Assembly: GCA_001818155.1 (NCBI GenBank) | Contig: MHJU01000023.1 | Coordinates: forward strand, 1-60,672 | DNA from: Candidatus Jacksonbacteria bacterium RIFCSPLOWO2_02_FULL_44_20 | Lineage (GTDB): Bacteria > Patescibacteriota > Patescibacteriia > UBA9629 | Length of the DNA stretch: 60,672 nt | Direction: 5' to 3' | Shown here: positions 43,342 through 51,200 of the stretch, piece after piece | How the letters are laid out: each line of letters starts with the position of its first letter | Numbering within the stretch: position 1 is the first letter of the stretch | Translations under genes and position numbers: made by a program | The notes under the pieces: generated by a model | Seen by the model: the letters and a program-made list of their open reading frames with translations, nothing else | Databases searched by the model: none | What the model was told of the DNA's origin: nothing

Positions 43342-43486
43342 CTAAACTTTGACAAATTTCCCCCTCCTTACGAAGGAGGGGCTAGGGGAGGTTTATTTTA
43401 AGCCGTTTATAAACCCCTCCCAACCTCCCCTTCGTAAGGGGAGGAATCTATTTAAAGCCATTTTCACAAAATTTACCAAAGTTTAG
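43342..43486. mobile_element. MITE-like palindromic element of 145 bp
   Basis: The ends CTAAACTTTGACAAATTT (43342-43359) and AAATTTACCAAAGTTTAG (43469-43486) are inverted repeats that match at 16 of 18 positions. Inside, two G/C-rich arms (CCCCCTCCTTACGAAGGAGG at 43360-43379 and its imperfect partner ending near 43445) form a long foldback. There is no ORF. It begins 6 bases after the stop of the anti-sigma-like gene and ends 18 bases upstream of the S-layer promoter. It may serve as that operon's transcription end. Confidence 0.65.
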
Positions 43487-43491
43487 TTATT

Positions 43492-44571
43492 TTAATTGTT
43501 ATCTGACTGCACTAATTTCTGCGCCTCCTTGATTGCCGACCACGCGCTCTTAAACTCGGACTGCAAAACAAATTCTTTTGCTTGCGCAATAAGATTGTCT
43601 ATTGTCTGAATGCGCTCTTTTTGTTCTCTCTCACTGGACTCTTGATCAATAATTGCTGTAACATCTAATATCACTTCCTCTGTTTTTACTTCTTCTTCCG
43701 AAGGGACTGGCGCGGGTTCGCTCTTTGATTCTGCTTTTAACTCTTGCACAGCTTTTTCAAGATCGCTCATAGCGCTTTCTAAATCCATTCGCACTTCCTC
43801 ATCTGCGCTTTCCGGTTTGGTTGGTTGTTTTGGAGATGTTGACTCTTGCGGATTTTCTTGATCTTCAGCTTCAATAAGAATTCCCAGTGTCGTAAACTCC
43901 GCGTCAGTAATCTGCAAACTTACTTTTTGTGTTACTTCGCTTGTCTCTTCCGATAGCTCTCCTTCAGCGACTGCCGTATTCAACTCTTTTATTGACTTTT
44001 TAATATCAGCCACGCTCACTTTCACAGCTGAAACAGCATCGCGAACTTTCTGTGTTTCATTCTTATTTTTCCCAAGCTCGTTTATTTGTTTACTTGTCTC
44101 TGAAATGTTGCGCGATAAATGTTTCACCACGCTTTCAACTTTTTTTGATTTATCTTCAGCTCCCGCGGAACTCGCGAGAATTGTGTCAACTTCATTCTGC
44201 CTTTTTTTTGCAAGCGACGCCTCTTTGACGACCTTGTTCTGATCAGACATAACTATAAGCGGCATCCGTTCTATCGCGACTCGCGCATTGTAAAGCGGCT
44301 CTCCCGGGTTTGCTCCGTATAATGACGGAATGATATGCGCGCTTGTTGCGATTACTAACAAACAAAAAACCCCGACAACCGCGTACGCGACGCTTTGCGG
44401 GGTAAATAAATTAGCGAAAAAAATAGAAAAAATTGTGTATTGATGAGTTCTAGATTCATTAAACTGACGGAACGCTATTTTATCCATTAACCGCTCTCGT
44501 AAAAAAAGAAAACGAGCCGTTTCCGGAACATCGTTTTTGAGCTCTGCCAGTTGTTGCTTGATATTTTTCAT
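43492..44571 (-). CDS. Membrane protein with DUF5667-like domain, probable anti-sigma factor
   Basis: A 359-residue protein. A cytoplasmic N-terminal part (1-55) contains FLFLRERLMDKI. One transmembrane helix spans about 60-82, and the DUF5667-like segment NPGEPLYNARVAIERM follows. A long charged, coiled-coil outer region is rich in Glu, Lys and Ser, with a TPR-like end. It lies 40 bases downstream of an ECF sigma gene on the same strand, the usual arrangement of sigma and membrane anti-sigma factor. The N-terminal part would hold the sigma factor and the outer coiled coil would sense the envelope. Assignment rests on layout and weak similarity. Confidence 0.65.
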   Translation of the reverse strand: MKNIKQQLAELKNDVPETARFLFLRERLMDKIAFRQFNESRTHQYTIFSIFFANLFTPQSVAYAVVGVFCLLVIATSAHIIPSLYGANPGEPLYNARVAIERMPLIVMSDQNKVVKEASLAKKRQNEVDTILASSAGAEDKSKKVESVVKHLSRNISETSKQINELGKNKNETQKVRDAVSAVKVSVADIKKSIKELNTAVAEGELSEETSEVTQKVSLQITDAEFTTLGILIEAEDQENPQESTSPKQPTKPESADEEVRMDLESAMSDLEKAVQELKAESKSEPAPVPSEEEVKTEEVILDVTAIIDQESSEREQKERIQTIDNLIAQAKEFVLQSEFKSAWSAIKEAQKLVQSDNN

Positions 44572-44611
44572 TGCACTTAATAAGACGAGGAAAAGACGAT
44601 TTTGTTACAGT

Positions 44612-45172
44612 TTAGCTTAAATGTCCTAAAATTCGTTTCAGTTCCTTCAGACCGCGAAATACGAGAATCCGCACAGCTCCGCTTCTCTTCCCTAAAACAA
44701 CGCCGATCTCCTTGTAGGAAAGCTCATGAATGTAGCGCAATGTTACAGCCTCTTGATGCTCTTCCTTAACCTCTTTAAGAGCCTTGTATAAACGCTCGCG
44801 CCGATCGCGCTCTATTGTTGTCTCATATGGGCTTTGCGCCTTAGAAGGAAAGGTTTCACTAACTTCGTTGAGCGAAACAACTTTTCGTTTCCGATGATGA
44901 TCAGCTGTTAAATTTCGCGCGGTTTCATAAAGGAACGCCCGCACGTTCTTCACCAGTTTCCCTTTCTTAATATACTCCCATACCTTAAAAAATGTTTCCG
45001 CCGCGATGTCTTCCGCGGTTTCCTGATGCGATGTTCTGAAATAAATGTACGCGTAAATATCCTGAAAATACCGGTCGTAAATTTTTCCGTAGCTTTCTCT
45101 AGAGCCGATTTTTGTCCTGATAACGAAAAACGTGTCCTGGGTTTTCCGGATAATGGATGGCTTTTTAGACAT
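44612..45172 (-). CDS. ECF-type RNA polymerase sigma factor
   Basis: A 186-residue sigma-70 family protein with region 2 at about 25-95 (YDRYFQDIYAYIYFRTSH, ETAEDIAAETFFKVWEYI) and region 4 at about 125-180 (ALKEVKEEHQEAVTLRYIHE, LSYKEIGVVLGKRSGAVRIL). Regions 1 and 3 are missing, as in ECF factors. It should direct polymerase to a small set of promoters and be held by the membrane protein encoded next. The S-layer-like gene lies downstream of this pair and is a candidate target, although its promoter looks like an ordinary sigma-70 site. Confidence 0.93.
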   Translation of the reverse strand: MSKKPSIIRKTQDTFFVIRTKIGSRESYGKIYDRYFQDIYAYIYFRTSHQETAEDIAAETFFKVWEYIKKGKLVKNVRAFLYETARNLTADHHRKRKVVSLNEVSETFPSKAQSPYETTIERDRRERLYKALKEVKEEHQEAVTLRYIHELSYKEIGVVLGKRSGAVRILVFRGLKELKRILGHLS

Positions 45173-45181
45173 TATTTTGCT

Positions 45182-45211
45182 ATATTACTCTTCGCTATCG
45201 CTTCTTGTCAA
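45182..45211 (-). promoter_or_regulatory. Promoter of the ECF sigma gene with very short leader
   Basis: On the minus strand TTGACA (plus 45206-45211), 18 bases, TAATAT (plus 45182-45187). Only 9 bases separate the -10 box from the ATG at 45172, so the mRNA would be leaderless or nearly so, as for folD. Confidence 0.55.
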
Positions 45212-45218
45212 TCAATAT

Positions 45219-46004
45219 ATGCTGATTTCAATTATTACTTCAACTTATAATGAATATCAAACAGGCGAGCTTAAACTGGCGATTGCATCCGTGCTTCAAC
45301 AAACATACAAGCATTGGGAGATGATTATTATCGGGGACTGCACTCCGTATGGAGAAAAAATAGAACGCCTGATTGCAGAATTAAACGACGCCCGCGTGCA
45401 ATTTTTTAATATGGGCAAACGCTCCGGACTTGAATCCCCCGGCACAATTCCGAAGATAAAAGGAATCTCGCTTGCGCGCGGAGAACTTTTGGCATTTTTG
45501 GACTCGGACAACGAATACTTTCCGGATCATCTGGCGCGATCTCTAGAGGCATTTGTAAAAAATCCGTCTTTGGATTTAGTGTATGGAGACACTCTTGTAA
45601 AAATATCAAATGTCAAATATCAAATGTCAAATCTTTGCGCATTTATATGGAGAAAACCGGAGTGGAACGAAAAAGCCGCGACAATGCTTGAACGAATTAA
45701 TTTTCTGGATATGTCAGAGCCGGTATTTCGCAAAGAGGCCTACATCGCCGCCGGAGGACTGTCTTCTACGCATCACGCTTCTGATTGGTTCTTGTGGCGC
45801 GCTATGATTCGCGCCGGGCGCGGACGATTTTTGCATATCAATCATCGCGGGCTCATTTACAAAACGCATTCACTGTTGCATCATTTATCCTATTATATCT
45901 TGATGCTGGGAGTAAAAAGTGATATGCCGTATAGATCGCTCAAGTTAGCATGGATGCAGAAACATATTCAAAAAAGATTTCAAAAAAAATATGGAAAATC
46001 ATAA
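45219..46004 (+). CDS. Glycosyltransferase, GT2 family
   Basis: A 261-residue GT-A enzyme started at the ATG at 45219, directly before MLISIITSTYNEYQTGELKL; a longer ORF reaching 45132 would overlap the divergent sigma gene and add non-family residues. The metal site FLDSDNE is near residue 84, and the nucleotide-binding IIGDCTPYGE lies earlier. An in-frame 14-nt repeat (45601-45633) encodes KISNVKYQMSN inside the fold. It and the next gene stand alone, away from the main glycan locus. It overlaps the next gene by 14 bases. Its substrate is unknown. Confidence 0.85.
   Translation: MLISIITSTYNEYQTGELKLAIASVLQQTYKHWEMIIIGDCTPYGEKIERLIAELNDARVQFFNMGKRSGLESPGTIPKIKGISLARGELLAFLDSDNEYFPDHLARSLEAFVKNPSLDLVYGDTLVKISNVKYQMSNLCAFIWRKPEWNEKAATMLERINFLDMSEPVFRKEAYIAAGGLSSTHHASDWFLWRAMIRAGRGRFLHINHRGLIYKTHSLLHHLSYYILMLGVKSDMPYRSLKLAWMQKHIQKRFQKKYGKS
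45601..45633 (+). repeat. 14-nt tandem repeat inside a glycosyltransferase gene (AAATNNC family)
   Basis: AAATATCAAATGTC occurs at 45601-45614 and 45615-45628, followed by the first 5 bases of a third copy. It has the same length and the same AAATNNCAAATNNC pattern as the repeat at 4167-4200. Confidence 0.85.
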
Positions 46005-47142
46005 ACTCAAAACTGTAAATCAAATCTCAAGACTAATCTGTGTTTTGAGCGCCGCGCTCTTTTTGATTATGGCGCCTGATGCCCTTTCTACCACATCAAC
46101 TACAATTTCATTAAATGATTACATCGCTTATTTCTACAATAAACACAGCGCGTTTCTTAATGAAACATACCAGACAACATTTCGCGCATGGCACTTTGAC
46201 ATTCCATACTATGAGCCTGACAAACGGTGGATGAAAACAAATATGAGCCCGCGTTATCAGATGAGCTCTGCGGCGTTTTACGCCTATCAAATGCAAGACA
46301 GTTCCCGCGCGCGCGTTCTTGTGCGGGATGCAATTTTGGACACGACAATACGCTATGAAAAACAGGGGCCGTCTGAATCGTTTGAAGGAGCGATCGCCGC
46401 TTTCCTGACAGTGCGCCTTCTGGAACGAGAAGAAACTTTTCCAAAACATAAACGGCTCTTCAATGCGGAGGAGAAAAGAAAAATTCTTAGCATACTATCA
46501 AAACGATTATTTCTCGGACTTCCGACAAAAGATACGGAAAACCGAGCGGCTCTTGCAGGCGTATACTGGTACTATACTGGAGCTTATCTTCAAAAACATG
46601 GGATACTTAACGATTCAGAATTTCAAAAAGTCAAAGAAAGAGCAAAGGCAAAAATTGATCAATCAATCAAAGAAACTCTTGCTCGTCCTGATAATAGATA
46701 TCGTGAAAAAGGGCTGTTTTCACTGCACTATCATATAGTTGAAACATTTATGCTTCTTATGTACGGACACCTCGCGAACGAACCAGTTTATATGGAAAAA
46801 GCTCGCGCGATGACTGATGTTATAAATTCTCTTGCGCAAGACGATGGATTTCTTGACGCTCATATCGGACACAGACCAAGCGGAATAGGAGCGCAAGGGT
46901 ACTTAATGGCAGGAGTTCTGAACCTTTATTTCAAAAATAAAACGCGCGCCGAGAAATTTTTTAATTATTCTTACGGCGCGCGATTTTTTAAGGATTTGCG
47001 TCATCCAAATCGTCTTGTATGGTACGATACAAAATCATCATCGCCAATTTTTAATGACGACATTTCTTTTGTAAATATGGCTGAATTGGCTCTAATTCTT
47101 TTCCAAAAAGACGCGCCAATTTTAATTGCTACATTGCCCTAA
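45991..47142 (+). CDS. Secreted or membrane-anchored protein of unknown function
   Basis: A 383-residue protein with a signal peptide or anchor at 10-35 (SRLICVLSAALFLIMAPDAL). The mature part is mostly helical, with regularly spaced aromatic-rich helices (AALAGVYWYYTGAYLQKHGI, LHYHIVETFMLLMYGHLA, GAQGYLMAGVLNLYFKNK). This is suggestive of an alpha/alpha-toroid fold like those of glycan lyases and hydrolases. No catalytic motif can be named. It is coupled (14-base overlap) to a glycosyltransferase, so a glycan-processing role outside the membrane is possible. Its stop overlaps the stop of the convergent gene (CTAA at 47139-47142). Confidence 0.7.
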   Translation: MENHKLKTVNQISRLICVLSAALFLIMAPDALSTTSTTISLNDYIAYFYNKHSAFLNETYQTTFRAWHFDIPYYEPDKRWMKTNMSPRYQMSSAAFYAYQMQDSSRARVLVRDAILDTTIRYEKQGPSESFEGAIAAFLTVRLLEREETFPKHKRLFNAEEKRKILSILSKRLFLGLPTKDTENRAALAGVYWYYTGAYLQKHGILNDSEFQKVKERAKAKIDQSIKETLARPDNRYREKGLFSLHYHIVETFMLLMYGHLANEPVYMEKARAMTDVINSLAQDDGFLDAHIGHRPSGIGAQGYLMAGVLNLYFKNKTRAEKFFNYSYGARFFKDLRHPNRLVWYDTKSSSPIFNDDISFVNMAELALILFQKDAPILIATLP

Positions 47143-48233
47143 CTTGGAGTTTGAACAGCTGTAGTTTGTTCAATTGTAGGCGTAATGGATGATTCTATCG
47201 GGATTGGTTGAATTTGCGCAGGTTCTTTAGCCTTCAGTTCTTCCATCATTTTCTCTTCGCCTATTCTTTCCATCTCTTCCCGCTCTTCCATTTTTGAATT
47301 CATCTTTCCTTCAAAATCAGACAATCGTTTCAAAATATCAGTTCTCGTCTTTGCGCTAGCCTTATACGATTTGCGCGACACGTCAGTCACTAATGGATGT
47401 ACTTCGTTCAAAATTTCATTCGCGACGCGAAAATCGCCTTCGTTAATTGCTTCTGTTATAGGAAACAACATTTCGGAAAGTTCTTTCTGAATCTGTTTAT
47501 CGCGCACGCGTTTAATAAGATCGTTTATCTCCTTTAAGCGACGGATCGCTCCTTCAAGCTCGCCCGGATGCCCGCTTTCCTGAATAAATTGTATCTCCTC
47601 CATTGCGCTTTGCGTGTCCCCTGCTTTATACAAACGATCTGCCTCTGCGTGAGCTGTTTTTAGTTCGGACAAATAATTTGTAACACCTTGCATGTCTATT
47701 CCTAAAGTTTGATACGCTTTGAGTTTTAATAATTTTTCAATACGCCGTATGGCAAGAGGAATATCTTTTAATATCTGCGGAAGTTCAATTTGGGCCCTGA
47801 CGGCGCCTACCTCCTCCCACATGCGCGCCTCGTAAAACTCCATCAATACCTCGCGCTCTGTGTAATCAGAGGGCGGGTTTTTAATATTTGCCGCAAAAGT
47901 ATCAAGCTCTTTGATAATCTCATTTAATTTATGTTTCACTTCTTCTCTGTTTTTCAGCCGCGCGACGCGTTTTGAAAGCCCGCGGGCTTCTATTTTTAAT
48001 CGTCCTATTTCACGAAACGCGTTTTCAACTTCGCGCGGATCAACAATATCTTCCGGAAATACTTGTTCCTCAAATTTTTGAGATTCGTCCGGAGGCGGCT
48101 CTAAAATAGGTATTGCGTCATTTTGGGCAAGGAGCACTCCCAACCCAAGAAATAAAATAGCAGAGGTCGTGTACCCGACGTGATGACGTTTTCGTTTCAG
48201 AAGGTGTTTAAATTTTTTAAGATGCTTTTTCAT
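47139..48233 (-). CDS. Membrane-anchored coiled-coil protein of unknown function
   Basis: A 364-residue protein with a very basic N-terminus (KKHLKKFKHLLKRKRHH), one membrane helix at about 20-36 and a Pro-rich spacer. A long alpha-helical, heptad-like region runs from about 65 to 320 (for example IGRLKIEARGLSKRVARLKN), followed by a Gln/Thr/Pro-rich end. The helical part should lie outside the membrane. It follows the giant surface protein by 55 bases, with a strong hairpin between, and may be co-transcribed with it. A scaffold or tether role is plausible but not shown. Confidence 0.72.
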   Translation of the reverse strand: MKKHLKKFKHLLKRKRHHVGYTTSAILFLGLGVLLAQNDAIPILEPPPDESQKFEEQVFPEDIVDPREVENAFREIGRLKIEARGLSKRVARLKNREEVKHKLNEIIKELDTFAANIKNPPSDYTEREVLMEFYEARMWEEVGAVRAQIELPQILKDIPLAIRRIEKLLKLKAYQTLGIDMQGVTNYLSELKTAHAEADRLYKAGDTQSAMEEIQFIQESGHPGELEGAIRRLKEINDLIKRVRDKQIQKELSEMLFPITEAINEGDFRVANEILNEVHPLVTDVSRKSYKASAKTRTDILKRLSDFEGKMNSKMEEREEMERIGEEKMMEELKAKEPAQIQPIPIESSITPTIEQTTAVQTPS

Positions 48234-48248
48234 ACGTCTAACTTTGCA

Positions 48249-48275
48249 AGGGCCCGGGTGGAATTTCCGAGCCCT
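48249..48275 (-). promoter_or_regulatory. Intercistronic hairpin without T-run
   Basis: On the minus strand AGGGCTCGG (plus 48267-48275) pairs with CCGGGCCCT (plus 48249-48257): 9 bp with one U-G pair and a 9-base loop. The sequence after the stem is TTGCAAAG, so it is not a terminator. It may set mRNA stability or lower expression of the coiled-coil gene compared with the giant gene. Confidence 0.6.
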
Positions 48276-48288
48276 CGCTAGTTTCTCT

Positions 48289-51200
48289 TTACTGTGAAGC
48301 TGTTTTAACTTTTGAAGATGGTTGCTTGGTCGCCGGTTTGCGCGTTGCTCCGCTGTAGGCGATAGCGCGCGCCTGATCCCATTCGGCTGAAGTAGAAGGA
48401 TTGCGTCCGTAAATCGCCTTGAAAATTTTGATGGCGGCTCCTTCGCTTCCCAAGTTGCGTTTTCCAGGGCGCAAACCGTACGCCATAATCGTTACCGCCG
48501 CGTTATCGTTTGCCGCTTTCATGTCCGGCGCGCGCTTGTATAACTTCTCAAAGCTCTTTTTTGCAAGATCCTCTGCCGTCTTTGAGGTTGCGCCGGGCCA
48601 TCGGCCCTTTGCTATCTTTACAACGTCGGCCCACGCGATTTCAGTTTTTGGCAAATCCCCAAACGCCGCTTGATAACTTCCTATCACTCCCGCGCGCTCG
48701 CCAACTCCAAGCGATATGGTTTCCGGAGTGCCGTATGTTACAAAGGCGTCAATGGTAGTTCGTTCTGCCGAGCTTAATTTTGTCTTCCCGACAACTTTAT
48801 TAACGATGCTCGCGAATTTCTTTTCAAGCGAAGTATCGCGTTTTGCATTGACAAGTTTCACAACATCATCAATTGATCCTTTTATAAGCACTTTTGCTTC
48901 GCTTAGTATGCGTTCAATTTGTAATATCGCGGCTGATTTTTGAGGGGCTGATGGCGCATAGGCGATTGGTTTCTCCGGCGTTTTTACAACTGGTTTATTC
49001 TGTAAATCCTCTACTGTTGATGATCCTCCGCTACTACCGCCACTAATGGTCCCAGGACTCGTGGTTCCACCTGTTGTGCCAGTAACGGTCGGGGTGCTAC
49101 CAACCGGCGAATACACAATCGCGAAATCTGTGAAGTGATCTGTTTGCCCTGTAATTTTATTATTTGTGGTGTCAATAGTGAACCCTCCTTCAACCGGCAC
49201 ATACGTATCATCTTTTTTATGGGTTAATTTCAAATCTGATTCTGAAACGCCGACCGGGAGCTTGGAGAGCAAATGCTCGTAATCAAAGGTTTCCTCCACA
49301 TTCCCTTTTGTCTCTTTCACGGCTGTGCCGGAGGAATCCGCGGTGATGGAAAAAAGCGCGTCTCCCAATGGTTTAAGAGTAGTTGTGTCCGGCGCGGTGA
49401 ATGTCTGCTCAAACGTTAAAGTTACATTGCCTGAACCTGTATCAAGCACGCCGGCGCCGGCAGTAAGTTTAATTTTTGTGGTGTCAGTGTCGTCAACCGA
49501 TCCGCCAACGCTTGCTGAAATGGATTCTGTTGTAGCAGATGACGTTTTTGTGGCGTCCGCGGTAAGCGTGATATTTTTTGCTGTGGAATCTGTCGTTCCT
49601 GCGAGAGTAACGTTTGATGAAAGCGCTGTCTTCGCATGCCCGGAAGTTGCCGCTTTAACCTGATATGTGCCGTCATCAACCGGAAGAGAGTATGTTCCGT
49701 CTGACCCGATCGGCGCGATGATTATTGCGCCTGTTGCGGTATTCTCTGCTTGCACAAATCCGTCTGTTACCGGCGTCGTGCCGTTGGACTTATAGATTGT
49801 TCCGCTTATCACCTGATCTGATTTTTTCAGAGCTGTTTGATCTGGACTCGCGCCGCCCCAGTCGTAATTGGATGTGCTTGAAGTAAGGGTAACGGTTGCG
49901 CCTTGCGGAGGCAGGTAACCGGCGTTTGCCGCGCTTACTGAATATGTTCCGGCTTTCACTGTAGCCGAGTAATTTCCGCTCGCGTCCGCAGTTGCGGTTG
50001 CTATCGTCCCATCGCTTCCTTTCAAAGTTACGAGCGCGCCTGTGATGTCAGTTCCGCTTCCGTCGTTAATGTTCCCGCTTAAGGTAACCATATTCGTTGC
50101 GGAAAGATCAATCGTTGCGGTCGCGCCTGTTGCGACAACGCCAGTATACTGTCCGATCCCGGCAACATTCACAAAATAGTTATATGTTCCGGAAGAGACG
50201 CTAAATGTCGCGTTCGTGTTCAATCCTTTTTGCGATTTTGTAATGCGCTTGAACTGATCTGTCGCGCTCTTCAATTCTAGAAGCGCCTCTTGAGTAGCAG
50301 TGCCGCCTGTGAATGCAAATGTTACGGTTCCGAGTGTGCCGGAGTTAATGTCCGCGTCTGTTATGTTACTTGTTGTTACAGCCTTTGTGGTTGAGATTTC
50401 GCCGTAATCCTGACTAAATGTGCCGACGCGATATGTTTTATTCCCGGCAACCTGCGCGCTGTAAACTCCACTTGAGTTTGTGCTTGTCGGACGGAAAACC
50501 CCGGCCGCGGCTGGACGACTATTCCCAGTGTCCCACTCTGCGATAAATACAGGAGCGTTTGCAAGAGTTGATCCTCCGACTGTAACAGTTCCGCTTAGCG
50601 TGTAGCATGTGCCTGTGGAAGGACTGATATTCTGGTTTGCCTGATTTGCAGTTGTAACAGTTACAATTTTAGAGAATGTTCCGCAGGCGTCGGTTTTGTC
50701 CGGCGGCAACATGCTTCGCACTGTCCATGTTCCGGCGTCAACAAATAAGGTGTAGCTTCCATCCTGCGAGGATCCGCCGTTAACGAAATTGTTTGCTGTA
50801 TCCTCGGCAAACACAGGCGCATAAGAAATTGCGTTACTGCTGGAGTCTAAAATCTTTCCGGAAATCGTGTACGCGCCTTTTTTCATTCTGATCACAAGCG
50901 GATTGCTCCCGGTAATTTGTTTCCCTTTGAAAAAAATGTCTATGTCTGTCCCGGCATCGCTTCCGTCCGGCTGAACCTCAATATGATTGCAGTTTGGCGG
51001 AAGTCCGTCTTTGAATGCGCAGAGCTCGTATGATCCGTGATCGCCGACATTTAATGAGAAAGTGCCGTCGGACTTTGTCTGCGCGAATGTCGCCGCGCCA
51101 AACCCCTGGCTGTGCATATTAATATGAACATTTGCCAATCCAGTCGTACCGTCGTTAACTGTGCCGGATATTGCCTTATCCGCAGTAGTGCAGGAGAAGG

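Noticed and set aside
43043-43491. tRNA or known riboswitch in the 450-base gap upstream of the S-layer-like gene
   Set aside because: No cloverleaf arms, no TTCGA-type T-loop and no ligand-binding core that I recognise. The content is explained by leader, promoter and the palindromic element.
45132-45218. Longer N-terminus for the GT2 gene (start 45132)
   Set aside because: It would overlap the divergent sigma gene and its promoter, and the added residues are not part of the GT2 fold, which starts exactly at 45219.
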